Source: an uncultured Lachnospiraceae bacterium
Lineage (GTDB): Bacteria; Bacillota; Clostridia; Lachnospirales; Lachnospiraceae
Assembly: GCA_900544685.1 (NCBI GenBank)
Contig: UQWA01000018.1
Location: 1 to 60,530 of the forward strand
DNA length: 60,530 bases
Direction: 5' to 3'
Under the pieces are notes generated by a model, which was not told the origin of the DNA, did not search any database, and saw nothing but the letters and a program-made list of their open reading frames with translations. A program made the translations under genes and the position numbers. Positions 33,486 to 42,129 of this stretch are shown piece by piece; the stretch's first letter is position 1; each line of letters opens with the position of its first letter.

Positions 33486-34769
33486 TTACATTTTTCCTAA
33501 TAAATAATCAACAAACTGCTGAGCGGTTCTTCCAGACAAGCCACCGTGGGAAAGTTCCCATTTGTTTGCTTCCAGAAGCAACTCGTCCTCCTCCATAACC
33601 ACATGATTTTTCTCTGCCAGAGTTTTTACAATATTCTGAAATTCTTTTTTACTTGGTGCACAGAAGAAAATCTGAACGCCAAAACGGTTCACCAGTGACA
33701 GTTTCTCCTGTACGGTATCAGAAGAATGAAGATCGTCTCTTCGGTCTTCCTTGTCACTGAATTTTTCTCTTACCAGGTGTCTGCGGTTGGAAGTTGCATA
33801 GATCAGGATATTATCCGGCTTGCGTTCCAGCCCGCCTTCAATAACGGCTTTCAGATATTTATATTCAATTTCAAAGTCCTCAAAAGACAGGTCATCCATA
33901 TAAATAATAAATTTGTAATTCCGGTTCTTCACCTGGGCAATCACTTCGTTCAGATCCTGAAACTGGTGCTTGTATACCTCTATGACACGAAGACCCTGAT
34001 CATAATATTTGTTCAGAATTGCTTTGATACTAGAAGACTTTCCGGTTCCTGCATCACCAAAGAGCAGACAATTATTCGCTCTTTTGCCTTTGATAAATGC
34101 CTCTGTATTGTCAATCAGCTTCTGCTTTGCGTTCTCATATCCAACAAGGTCTTCAAGACAAACATGGGCGATCCGGGTAATCGGAACAATCTTTACCCCT
34201 TCTTCGTTATGTACAATACGGAATGCTTTATGAAGCCCCAGCTTACCCACACCAAATTCCTTGTAGAAATGTACCATATGTGCCATGAACTCTTCTACAG
34301 ATCCGGATGTTTCCAGTTCTTTTGTTAACGTATCGATCCGGTCACGGATTCTCTCATTAAACTGCTTTCCCGTTCCACAGTTCACATATGCTCTCAGATA
34401 CTGCATACCGGAGACATCCAATTTCTCATCCAGTTTCTGAAAATCAAACCGATACAGTTCCCGGAAAATTTCAAAATCATGCTTTGCCAGTTCATTAATG
34501 GTTCCATCTACCTTTCCCACAATCTCACAGGCAGTACTGAACACATTCTCATGATTCACCAGAAGGTATGTCAGATAATTATGCCAGAGATTTCCCGCAA
34601 ATCCATAGTTTCCTGCCATATCAATCAGCCCATGAGCTGTCTCATAATACATTTCCTTCAACAGGTCCGCTTCCTCTTCTTCATAATGATCCAGGATCCA
34701 GACCATATCTTCAAAAATTCTTCCATCTTCAAAATTGCGATAGATCATCAATTCTTCTGTTCCAGTCAT
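33486..34769 (-). CDS. DUF815 family AAA-type ATPase
   Basis: About 427 residues. The N-terminal half is helical. The C-terminal half is a P-loop ATPase: LLFGDAGTGKSSSIKAILN (Walker A), FIIYMDDLSFEDFEIEYKYL (Walker B), IYATSNRRHLVREKF (sensor 1) and DTVQEKLSLVNRFGVQIFF, as in PF05673 proteins. ATG 34769 is preceded by GAGGAAG; the frame extends to a TTG at 34802 inside pheA. It lies between pheA and ppx. Its substrate is unknown; the family is widespread but uncharacterised. Confidence 0.88.
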   Translation of the reverse strand: MTGTEELMIYRNFEDGRIFEDMVWILDHYEEEEADLLKEMYYETAHGLIDMAGNYGFAGNLWHNYLTYLLVNHENVFSTACEIVGKVDGTINELAKHDFEIFRELYRFDFQKLDEKLDVSGMQYLRAYVNCGTGKQFNERIRDRIDTLTKELETSGSVEEFMAHMVHFYKEFGVGKLGLHKAFRIVHNEEGVKIVPITRIAHVCLEDLVGYENAKQKLIDNTEAFIKGKRANNCLLFGDAGTGKSSSIKAILNKYYDQGLRVIEVYKHQFQDLNEVIAQVKNRNYKFIIYMDDLSFEDFEIEYKYLKAVIEGGLERKPDNILIYATSNRRHLVREKFSDKEDRRDDLHSSDTVQEKLSLVNRFGVQIFFCAPSKKEFQNIVKTLAEKNHVVMEEDELLLEANKWELSHGGLSGRTAQQFVDYLLGKM

Positions 34770-34788
34770 TTTTGTCTTCCTCGTCTCT

Positions 34789-35919
34789 TTAGTAATTTCC
34801 AAGTATTTTCATATTGGCAGCTTCTTCTGTGATTCCACGAATGGCATTTTTTACTGCACTGTCATTTAAATTTCCCTCAAAATCCACGAAGAAACGATAT
34901 TCCCAGTTTCTTCCAGGAAGCGGACGGGATTCAATCTTGCTCATATTCAGATTGTTATAAATGAAATGAGACAAAATATTATACAGAGACCCACTGTGAT
35001 GCGGAAGTTCGAAACAGATGCTGATCTTCTTCGCATCTTTCTCAAAAATACGCTGATTGGATACAATGATAAATCTGGTAGAGTTCACATCATTCTCACA
35101 GATATTCTCATCCAGCACTTCCAGTCCGAATGCTTCTCCGGCAATGGCACTGGCAATAGCAGCCTGAGACTTGTCCTGATCCTGAGCTACTTTCTTTGCT
35201 GATGCTGCTGTATTTTCCAGTGCTGTCTGTGTCCAGTTCCGATGACGATTCAGATACTGCTCACACTGCATAAGTCCCTGTTCATGGGAATAGACGCTGC
35301 GGATATCTTCCAGTTTTGCCCCAGGGCATCCCAACAGCTTATGCTCAATACGGATCGTCTGCTCTCCCACAATATAATCATCATATTTCATCAGAAGATC
35401 ATAGATCTCACTGACAAAACCTGCTGTAGAATTTTCTATTGGCAGCACTGCAAAATCTGCCATTCCCTCTGATATGGCTCCCAGGGCATCTCTCCACTGC
35501 TTTACATGAAAGGAAGTTATCTCGTCTCCAAAAAATGCCTTCATTGCTGCCTGACTGTAGGCACCTTCCACGCCCTGAAATACTACGCGGACATTCTTCT
35601 TTTCCAAATGTTCTACCTGGGTAAACGGCAGTCTTCCCACAACTCCTTTTTTTGTCAGAAGCTGATACTGCAGCTTGCGACTCATGGACATAATCTGCTG
35701 AAACAGTTCCTCGATTCCATGACTGTTAAAATCATTATGAGTCAGTCCTTTTAAAGTCTCCAGCTTGGAATCTTCTCTTTCTTTGTCAAAGACCTTTTTC
35801 CCAGTCTCAATCTTGTATTCTGCCACCTGACTGCTAACAGCCATACGTTTTTCATACAATTCTACGATCTGACGGTCAATGTCATCAATCTGATTTCTTA
35901 ATTCTGATAAATCGATCAT
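34789..35919 (-). CDS. pheA: Bifunctional chorismate mutase / prephenate dehydratase
   Basis: The 376-residue P-protein for phenylalanine synthesis has three parts. Residues 1-90 are an AroQ chorismate mutase (LRNQIDDIDRQIVELYEKRM, VFDKERE). Residues 108-285 are prephenate dehydratase (FQGVEGAYSQAAMKAFFG, AVLPIENSTAGFVSEIYDLL, and the catalytic NDVNSTRFIIVS). Residues 295-370 are an ACT domain (HHSGSLYNILSHF and MSKIESRPLPGRNWEYRFFV) for Phe feedback. AGGAG precedes the ATG and folC2 ends 3 bases upstream. Confidence 0.95.
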   Translation of the reverse strand: MIDLSELRNQIDDIDRQIVELYEKRMAVSSQVAEYKIETGKKVFDKEREDSKLETLKGLTHNDFNSHGIEELFQQIMSMSRKLQYQLLTKKGVVGRLPFTQVEHLEKKNVRVVFQGVEGAYSQAAMKAFFGDEITSFHVKQWRDALGAISEGMADFAVLPIENSTAGFVSEIYDLLMKYDDYIVGEQTIRIEHKLLGCPGAKLEDIRSVYSHEQGLMQCEQYLNRHRNWTQTALENTAASAKKVAQDQDKSQAAIASAIAGEAFGLEVLDENICENDVNSTRFIIVSNQRIFEKDAKKISICFELPHHSGSLYNILSHFIYNNLNMSKIESRPLPGRNWEYRFFVDFEGNLNDSAVKNAIRGITEEAANMKILGNY

Positions 35920-35922
35920 AAT

Positions 35923-37215
35923 CTACTCCTGTGTATGTTTTACTGCTTTTCGTATTTCGCCAAGGAAGGACAGGGAACCAAATGCCAGTACCACACCGTC
36001 ATCCTCTCCTGCCTTCTGTATTGCTTTCTGTACAGCCTTCACAATATTCTTTTCTGCATGTACCTGAGGACAGTACTTTTTTGCTGCTTCTGCCAGTTCT
36101 TCTGCAGGAAGCGCCCTTGGATTGCCTGGTGTCTGGATAGTCGTCACTTCCTTCATATGAGGGAGAATCGCTTGCAGCACTTTATCGTATTCCTTATCCT
36201 TAAACACGCCGCAGACGCCATAGATCTGCTTTCCCTGCAGGCACTGCAGAATAGACTTCTCCAGTTCTGCTGCCCCGTCTGGATTGTGTGCTCCGTCGAT
36301 AATCACCATAGGATCCTTCTGTAATACTGTAAATCTTCCATTCCAATGTGTGTGTGCAAAGCCTGCTCTCATCTGTACATCGCTGATCTGATATCCCAGT
36401 TCACGAAGTGCATATATACAGTTCAGTGCAATCACTGCATTTTTTATCTGATAGCTGCCGCCCAAATGAATACGGATATCCCGGTCCCTGCCAAAGGAAA
36501 ATGTCTGCTCCTCCAGTCCATAGGTGATCTCTTCCGCCTGTTCCCAGTCCGCTACTTTCAGTGTTGCACCGCATTGACGTGCCTTTTCCTCAATGACCTT
36601 CATAGCTTCCAAGACCTGTCTGGCTGACACCACCACCGTTCCAGGCTTGATGATACCTGCCTTATGTCTGGCAATCTCTGCCAGTGTATTTCCCAGAAAT
36701 GCGGTATGATCCTTGCTGATGGATACAATCACTTCCATCACAGTGGTGCGGATCACATTAGTCGCATCAGTATCTCCTCCCATTCCAGTTTCCAATACCA
36801 CAATGTCACATGACTGATCCACAAAATATAAGAATGCCATGGCGGTCTCTACTTCGAAAATAGTCGGTACGGACATGCCTTTTTTCTGCATCCTGCCAAC
36901 CGCCTGCTGTATTTTTTCCACATAACTTCCAACCGCCTCACGGCTGATATATTCCTCATTTACCTGAATCCGCTCCCGGTAAGAAAACAGCGTCGGTGAA
37001 ATATAGCGTCCGACACGGTATCCTGCCTCTTTTAAAATCGTTGATAGATACGCCAGTACCGATCCCTTTCCATTTGTTCCTGCAATATGGATAAACTTCA
37101 GCCGGTCCTGAGGGTTTCCCAGTTCTTCTAACAGATACTCCATACTCTCAAGGCCCAGAATAATTCCATTTTTATTAACGTAATCCAGATAGCTTCTCGC
37201 TTCTTCGTATGTCAT
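35923..37215 (-). CDS. Second folylpolyglutamate synthase-like Mur ligase
   Basis: This 430-residue protein is paralogous to FolC at 23.3-24.6 kb: FIHIAGTNGKGSVLAYLS, VVLETGMGGDTDATNVI, VSISKDHTAFLGNTLAEIA, and IIDGAHNPDGAAELEKSI. The GGxLDATN position reads GGDTDATN, and overall identity is moderate. It heads the operon with pheA, DUF815, ppx and ppk. One paralogue may act on folate and the other on a different acceptor, or one may lack dihydrofolate synthase activity; this is inference. Confidence 0.88.
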   Translation of the reverse strand: MTYEEARSYLDYVNKNGIILGLESMEYLLEELGNPQDRLKFIHIAGTNGKGSVLAYLSTILKEAGYRVGRYISPTLFSYRERIQVNEEYISREAVGSYVEKIQQAVGRMQKKGMSVPTIFEVETAMAFLYFVDQSCDIVVLETGMGGDTDATNVIRTTVMEVIVSISKDHTAFLGNTLAEIARHKAGIIKPGTVVVSARQVLEAMKVIEEKARQCGATLKVADWEQAEEITYGLEEQTFSFGRDRDIRIHLGGSYQIKNAVIALNCIYALRELGYQISDVQMRAGFAHTHWNGRFTVLQKDPMVIIDGAHNPDGAAELEKSILQCLQGKQIYGVCGVFKDKEYDKVLQAILPHMKEVTTIQTPGNPRALPAEELAEAAKKYCPQVHAEKNIVKAVQKAIQKAGEDDGVVLAFGSLSFLGEIRKAVKHTQE

Positions 37216-37260
37216 AATTTCTCCTTATTTTCTATCTGTTCAAAAATGCTTATTGTTTTC

Positions 37261-37288
37261 AGTATATCACACCTCATCTATTTTTCAA
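37261..37288 (-). promoter_or_regulatory. Promoter of the folC2-pheA-DUF815-ppx-ppk operon
   Basis: On the minus strand TTGAAA, a 16-bp spacer and TATACT, about 45 bp before the start of the second folC-like gene, which has AAGGAG. No other promoter or terminator was seen within the operon. Confidence 0.65.
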
Positions 37289-37365
37289 GGCACTTTTCCA
37301 CAGTAACGTGATGCAAAGCAACTCTATTCCGGTATATTTTTTCGTAACAGGGACATACTTGAAAT

Positions 37366-37743
37366 ATGAAAAATTTTATGAAATGCGGCATCTGCGGCTG
37401 GTGTCTGGAACTGCTCTGGACCAGCCTGCATTCCCTCCTCCGCAGGGATTATAAGCTGATCGGCCATTCCTCTGTATGGATGTTCCCGATCTATGGCATG
37501 GCTGCTGTCATCGGACCACTGTCAAAAAAAATGAAAAACAGAAATATGGCACTTCGGGGGCTTATCTATATGAATGGGATTTTCAGCATGGAATACCTGA
37601 CTGGTACGCTTCTGAAAAAGAAGAATATGTGTCCATGGGATTACAGCAATGCTCCCTTCAACTTCCGTGGTGTCATCCGGCTGGACTATGCACCAGTCTG
37701 GTTTGTTACAGGCCTCTTCTTTGAAAAAGTTCTGAAACAATGA
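37366..37743 (+). CDS. Small membrane protein, CmpB-like (putative ABC-transporter type IV family)
   Basis: A 125-residue protein with about three or four hydrophobic segments (SVWMFPIYGMAAVIGPL, MNGIFSMEYLTGTLL, APVWFVTGLFFE). The motif CPWDYSNAPFNFRGVIRLDY matches the WDYS-x-x-PFN-x-x-G-x-I signature of PF06541-type proteins. The ribosome binding site is weak (AGGG about 13 bases upstream). It lies upstream of pyrBI but a separate promoter precedes pyrB. Function unknown. Confidence 0.7.
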   Translation: MKNFMKCGICGWCLELLWTSLHSLLRRDYKLIGHSSVWMFPIYGMAAVIGPLSKKMKNRNMALRGLIYMNGIFSMEYLTGTLLKKKNMCPWDYSNAPFNFRGVIRLDYAPVWFVTGLFFEKVLKQ

Positions 37744-37752
37744 TTTTTCTTC

Positions 37753-37780
37753 TTGCTATTTTAAACTTTTCGTGTATACT
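37753..37780 (+). promoter_or_regulatory. Promoter of pyrBI
   Basis: TTGCTA, a 16-bp spacer and TATACT, 34 bp before the pyrB start. The -10 lies inside a 37-bp palindrome, so it is probably regulated by occlusion. Confidence 0.6.
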
Positions 37781-37802
37781 GTTTAACAGAGTATACGAAA
37801 AG
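37766..37802. promoter_or_regulatory. 37-bp near-perfect palindrome over the pyrB -10 region
   Basis: Outer arms CTTTTCG and CGAAAAG, inner GTATAC repeated in inverse, and a central CTGTTTAACAG make the site symmetric apart from one extra T. It covers the -10 box and the expected transcription start and ends at the AAGGAG ribosome binding site. Since the left arm lies upstream of the start of transcription, a DNA operator is more likely than an RNA hairpin. No leader long enough for a PyrR attenuator exists. Confidence 0.6.
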
Positions 37803-37813
37803 GAGATAATTAG

Positions 37814-38734
37814 ATGAGACATTTGATGAACCCTCTGGATCTTACCGTAGAAGAAATCGACGGTATTCTTGATCTTGCCAATGACATTGAAGCCAATCCT
37901 TCCAAATATTCACATAAATGTGATGGCCTTAAGATTGCTACTTTATTTTATGAACCAAGTACACGAACACGACTCAGTTTTGAAGCTGCTATGATCAATC
38001 TGGGTGGTCAGGTACTTGGTTTTTCTTCGGCCGCAAGCAGTTCTGCAACCAAGGGGGAAAGCGTTGCCGACACCATCCGTATGATTTCCTGCTATGCAGA
38101 TATCTGTGCGATCCGTCATCCAAAGGAAGGTGCTGCCTATGTAGCTTCCACCAAATCTTCCATTCCGGTAATTAATGCAGGTGACGGTGGACATCAGCAT
38201 CCTACCCAGACACTGACTGACCTGCTAACCATCCGTTCCCTGAAGGGACATCTTGACAACCTGACAATCGGTTTCTGCGGTGACCTGAAGTTTGGACGTA
38301 CTGTTCACTCTCTGATCCATGCCATGATCCGTTATCCGAATGTACGCTTTGTACTGATTTCCCCGGAGGAACTTCGTGTGCCAAGTTATATCCGTGAAGA
38401 TGTGCTGGCAAAGAACAATGTTCCTTATAAAGAAGTGGTTCGTCTGGAAGATGCACTTCCGGAACTGGATCTTCTTTACATGACCCGCGTGCAGAAGGAA
38501 CGTTTCTTCAATGAAGAAGATTATGTACGTATGAAAGATTTCTATATTCTGGATAAAGATAAAATGAAACTTGCAGGTCCTGATATGCTGGTACTTCACC
38601 CACTTCCTCGTGTTAATGAAATTTCTGTAGAAGTGGATGATGACCCAAGAGCAGCATATTTCAAACAGGTTCAATATGGTGTCTATGCTCGAATGGCCCT
38701 GATTCTCACACTGTTGAAATGGCGCAACCAGTAA
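37814..38734 (+). CDS. pyrB: Aspartate carbamoyltransferase catalytic subunit
   Basis: The 306-residue enzyme condenses carbamoyl phosphate with aspartate in pyrimidine synthesis. The carbamoyl phosphate loop FYEPSTRTRLSFEAAMINLG is near residue 48, with SSATKGESVADTIRMIS and VINAGDGGHQHPTQTLTDL following. LHPLPRVNEIS is near the C-terminus. AAGGAG precedes the ATG. It is followed after 22 bp by pyrI, forming the two-subunit allosteric enzyme. Confidence 0.97.
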   Translation: MRHLMNPLDLTVEEIDGILDLANDIEANPSKYSHKCDGLKIATLFYEPSTRTRLSFEAAMINLGGQVLGFSSAASSSATKGESVADTIRMISCYADICAIRHPKEGAAYVASTKSSIPVINAGDGGHQHPTQTLTDLLTIRSLKGHLDNLTIGFCGDLKFGRTVHSLIHAMIRYPNVRFVLISPEELRVPSYIREDVLAKNNVPYKEVVRLEDALPELDLLYMTRVQKERFFNEEDYVRMKDFYILDKDKMKLAGPDMLVLHPLPRVNEISVEVDDDPRAAYFKQVQYGVYARMALILTLLKWRNQ

Positions 38735-38756
38735 TTCAAAGAGGAGGTATAAACTT

Positions 38757-39185
38757 ATGTTAAACGTAGGTCAGTTAAATGAAGGTTTTGTTCTGGATCA
38801 TATCGAAGCCGGAAAAAGCATGACAATTTATCACTATCTGAAGCTGGACGAGCTGGATTGCACTGTTGCAATTATCAAAAATGCTACCAGCAATAAAATG
38901 GGACGAAAAGATATTATCAAAGTGGAATGTCCAATCGATATGCTGAATATTGATATCCTTGGATTTATTGATCATAATATTACCGTAAATATTATCAAAG
39001 ACGGTGAAATTGTTGCCAAAAGGGAATTGACACTTCCTAAGAAGATTGTCAATATTCTGAAATGTAAAAACCCAAGATGTATCACTTCCATTGAACAGGG
39101 ACTGGATCAGATCTTTACCCTGACCGATCCAGAAAAAGAAGTCTACCGCTGCAAATATTGCGAACAGAAGTATAAAGAATTTTAA
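38757..39185 (+). CDS. pyrI: Aspartate carbamoyltransferase regulatory subunit
   Basis: A 142-residue PyrI. The allosteric domain is residues 1-95 (LNEGFVLDHIEAGKSMTIYH). The zinc domain has four cysteines in CKNPRCIT and CKYCEQK (C-x4-C and C-x2-C). It binds CTP/ATP and the catalytic trimer. GAGGAGG precedes the ATG. A strong terminator follows. Confidence 0.96.
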   Translation: MLNVGQLNEGFVLDHIEAGKSMTIYHYLKLDELDCTVAIIKNATSNKMGRKDIIKVECPIDMLNIDILGFIDHNITVNIIKDGEIVAKRELTLPKKIVNILKCKNPRCITSIEQGLDQIFTLTDPEKEVYRCKYCEQKYKEF

Positions 39186-39197
39186 TGATGAACTTCA

Positions 39198-39243
39198 AAA
39201 AGATGTCCTGGAACAGCCATTGCTGTTTCAGGACATCTTTTTT
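39198..39243. terminator. Bidirectional terminator between pyrI and rnpB
   Basis: AAAGATGTCCTGGAACAGC and GCTGTTTCAGGACATCTTT pair nearly perfectly around a short loop, with TTTTTT on the plus strand and TTTTTG on the minus strand. It ends pyrBI and, from the other side, rnpB. Confidence 0.88.
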
Positions 39244-39261
39244 GCTGTCATGTGCTTTTTA

Positions 39262-39604
39262 CGTGAGCAAAGCGATAAGCCGGGTTATGTCGTGAATGAT
39301 CATCTATCCAGGCCTGATGTTGCCACCAGGCTCAAGCGACCTACCTAAAGCTGACGGGCCGCCATATGCTTTTATTCGGTCTTGCTTCGAATGGGGTTTA
39401 CATATGCCCTGTCTGTTACCAGCCAGGCGGTAGTCTCTTACACTGCCCTTCCACCCTTACCTCAAAAGAGGCGGTACATTTCTGTTGCACTATCCTTGGA
39501 GTCGCCTCCACCGGACGTTATCCGGCATCCTGCCCTATGAAGCCCGGACTTTCCTCGTCTGGCACCTTTCGGCCTGCCAGCCGCGATCATTTACCTTACT
39601 CACA
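39262..39604 (-). ncRNA. rnpB: RNase P RNA (bacterial M1 type)
   Basis: The minus strand contains the hallmark GAGGAAAGTCCGGGCT of the P4 helix about 50 bases from the 5' end, GATAGTGCAACAGAA, and a 3' region ending CCGGCTTATCGCTTTGCTCAC. The 5' GTGAGTAAGG pairs with the 3' end CTTTGCTCAC to form P1, which sets both ends. It is the catalytic RNA for tRNA 5' maturation. Length is about 343 nt, in the normal range. A consensus promoter lies directly upstream and a shared terminator downstream. Confidence 0.95.
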
Positions 39605-39611
39605 ATTAGAC

Positions 39612-39640
39612 ATCATATCGTATTCTTATCTTTTTGTCAA
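39612..39640 (-). promoter_or_regulatory. Promoter of rnpB
   Basis: On the minus strand TTGACA, a 17-bp spacer and TATGAT, ending 8 bases before the RNA 5' end deduced from P1. It lies in the gap after the nucleoside kinase stop. Confidence 0.88.
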
Positions 39641-39654
39641 ACAAAATTTATCTC

Positions 39655-41322
39655 TTATACCTGATAGCAGCTTCCTCCCACAAATTCCCGTAAAAGTGAA
39701 TTCAGCGGGATGTTCTCGCTTGGAATGCTGACAAAATAATCCAGAAACTTCAGCAGACGCTTTGCCTCCTGATATTCCGGTTCCCCTCTTTTGATTCCCA
39801 GCAGAAGTGGCTGTGCATATACTTTCAAAACTGCCAGTTCATAGATCAGTGCAGAGTTGAACATCACATCTGCTTCCTCCTGATACGGGAAAATATGCGC
39901 TTCTTCACCTCTGCGCACAGATGGCCACATGGCTATGGTATCTTTTGCAAGAGTCCCTCTTGTTCTGGCATCTCGGACGATCCGGCGAAGGAGTCTTCCG
40001 TCAGTAGTCGGGATCCGGTTATGTTCATCAATGTTTAACTGTGTCAGGGCACTGATATAGATCTTGAACTTGCTTTCCTTTGGCAGTGTATAAGAAAGCC
40101 GGTCATCCAGACCGTGGATTCCCTCAATAACCAGTACATCATCCGGTCCCAGCTGCAATATATTGCCCTTATATTCCTTCTTTCCGGTCTTAAAGTTAAA
40201 TACCGGCATATCCACCGCTTTTCCCGCCAGCAGATCCGTCATATTCCGGTTAAAGAGTTCAATATCAATAGCTTCCAGACACTCATAATCTGGGTTGCCG
40301 TCCTCGTCTTTTGGTGTATCTTCCCTCTCCACAAAATAATTATCCATCGGAATTGGATGTGGCTTCATTCCGTTGGCTGCAAGCTGAGTAGACAAACGAT
40401 GAGAAAACGTTGTCTTTCCCGAAGATGAAGGTCCTGCAATCATAATCAGCTTTTTCTCCGGCTGTGCCGCAATCATGGACGCGATCTCACTGATCTTCTT
40501 TTCCTGCAGTGCTTCCTGCACCAGCATCAGATCATGTACACCCTCTGATACAATCCGCTCATTTAAGTCCCCGACTGTACGGATATTCATCATCTCGCCC
40601 CACTTGAGAGACTCCTTCTGCACCTGAAACAGCTTGGCATCTGCATGAAACTCCGATACCTCTTCCGGTTGCATTCTGTTCGGCATCTGAAGCACGAATC
40701 CCTCGTCATATGGAATCAGGGCAAACTGGTCGAGATAACTGGTATCCGGTACCATATAACCGTAAAAATAGTCTTTGAACCCTGCCAGATCATAGATATT
40801 GACCTTGGAAGCAATCCGATAATGGAACAGCTTTTCTTTATCCTCCATTCCCAGTCTGTGAAACAGATCTATGGCATCATCTGTGGAAATGGATGACTTG
40901 GTAATCGGCAGCTTCTTCTCCACCATCTCATGCATGGATTTTTCCACCTGGTCTAAGAAGGAAGGAGATACCTCATTCTGTCCCGTTATCGTTATATAAA
41001 AACCATTTCCTACTGAATAATGAATGCCAACTCTGTCTACTAGTTCGAATCCGCCCACAGTATAGATGGCTTTCAGCAGAAGTAGAATCATACTCCTTCG
41101 ATAAGTCATAAATCCATTCTTATCCTTTATGGTCAGGAATGTGATCTGGTCCTGATCTTTGATCTTCTTCGTCAGTTCTTTTAATTTTCCATTCACAGAT
41201 GCCAGTACAATTTTACTGTCTGCATCTTTCTGAAACTCTTTTGCAGCATCCAGATAAAGGGTTCCTTCCCGGTATGTCATTTCTTTTCCGTCAATTTTTA
41301 CCTGTAACATTTTTTCCTGCAT
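39655..41322 (-). CDS. TGS/ThrRS-like nucleoside (uridine) kinase
   Basis: The 555-residue protein is a natural fusion. Residues 1-65 form a TGS-like domain (VKIDGKEMTYREGTLYLDAA). Residues 70-250 resemble the threonyl-tRNA synthetase second additional domain. The C-terminal 280 residues are a uridine kinase-type P-loop kinase: LIMIAGPSSSGKTTFSHRLS, PIPMDNYFVEREDTPKDEDG, VIEGIHGLDDRL and RIVRDARTRGTLAKDTI. It probably phosphorylates a nucleoside; the role of the ThrRS-like part is unknown. AAAGGAG precedes the first ATG. It ends the dnaG-trmK-nif3 gene string. Confidence 0.88.
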   Translation of the reverse strand: MQEKMLQVKIDGKEMTYREGTLYLDAAKEFQKDADSKIVLASVNGKLKELTKKIKDQDQITFLTIKDKNGFMTYRRSMILLLLKAIYTVGGFELVDRVGIHYSVGNGFYITITGQNEVSPSFLDQVEKSMHEMVEKKLPITKSSISTDDAIDLFHRLGMEDKEKLFHYRIASKVNIYDLAGFKDYFYGYMVPDTSYLDQFALIPYDEGFVLQMPNRMQPEEVSEFHADAKLFQVQKESLKWGEMMNIRTVGDLNERIVSEGVHDLMLVQEALQEKKISEIASMIAAQPEKKLIMIAGPSSSGKTTFSHRLSTQLAANGMKPHPIPMDNYFVEREDTPKDEDGNPDYECLEAIDIELFNRNMTDLLAGKAVDMPVFNFKTGKKEYKGNILQLGPDDVLVIEGIHGLDDRLSYTLPKESKFKIYISALTQLNIDEHNRIPTTDGRLLRRIVRDARTRGTLAKDTIAMWPSVRRGEEAHIFPYQEEADVMFNSALIYELAVLKVYAQPLLLGIKRGEPEYQEAKRLLKFLDYFVSIPSENIPLNSLLREFVGGSCYQV

Positions 41323-41340
41323 ATGAAGTTTCTCCTTTCT

Positions 41341-42129
41341 TCAGACCACCTGAAACGGATTCCCGCTTCCAGTCTTTTTGATTTCCAGTTCAGGGAACTG
41401 TGTCTTCAGATATTGTGCCATCCGTTCCACGAAAATATGTTCCAGACCGTAATGTCCTGCATCAATCACTGCAATTCCCTGATCTACTGCATCGATTCCA
41501 TCATGATGCCCGATATCCCCGGTGATCATCACCTGTGCCTTTTTCTGAATAGCAGTTCCGATCATACTCTTACCTGATCCCGGACAGATAGCAACACGCT
41601 CAATCACCTGATCCAGATCTCCGAATATTTTTACCGTATCCAGTGCAAAAATTCTTTTGACAATCTGTGCACATTCTTCCACAGTCACCGGCCGTACCAG
41701 TGAGCCGACTCTTCCGATTCCTTCCGGTTCTCCAGTCTTACTGTCTGTCCCTGTTACTTCCAGCACTTCTGGCTGCCGGAGCTTCATCAGTTCTCCGGCT
41801 GCGCCTCCCATTTCTACCACATCATAATTGGTATGCATGGCATAATGACAGATATCATGGGAAATCAGACTGAATATTTTGTGCCCTGTCAGTGACTCTG
41901 CCTGAATCTTGCGTATTCCATCCAACATCAGTGGATGATGGGTCAAAAGCAGATCTGCCTGCCACTGCACTGCTTCGTCAATCACAGCATCCGTGGCATC
42001 CAGTGCCAGAAACACCTTCCGAACCGCCTTATTTTTTCGTCCCACCTGAAGACCGCTGTTATCCCAGCTTTCTGCTTTTTCCAGAGGAAATCTCTGTTCC
42101 AGTTTATGCGTTAATTCTTTTATCGTCAT
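41341..42129 (-). CDS. Nif3-like dinuclear metal protein (YqfO family)
   Basis: This 262-residue protein has the metal ligands of the NIF3 fold: LLLTHHPLMLDG, YAMHTNYDVVEMGG, and near the C-terminus ITGDIGHHDGIDAV and VIDAGHYGLEHI. The family forms hexameric toroids with a dinuclear metal site. A role as a GTP cyclohydrolase-like enzyme has been proposed but is unsettled. Its ATG overlaps the trmK stop (ATGA). Confidence 0.92.
   Translation of the reverse strand: MTIKELTHKLEQRFPLEKAESWDNSGLQVGRKNKAVRKVFLALDATDAVIDEAVQWQADLLLTHHPLMLDGIRKIQAESLTGHKIFSLISHDICHYAMHTNYDVVEMGGAAGELMKLRQPEVLEVTGTDSKTGEPEGIGRVGSLVRPVTVEECAQIVKRIFALDTVKIFGDLDQVIERVAICPGSGKSMIGTAIQKKAQVMITGDIGHHDGIDAVDQGIAVIDAGHYGLEHIFVERMAQYLKTQFPELEIKKTGSGNPFQVV

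Noticed and set aside
39366..39731. Plus-strand 121-codon frame
   Set aside because: It lies over RNase P RNA and the 3' end of the kinase gene; the RNA hallmarks explain the sequence.
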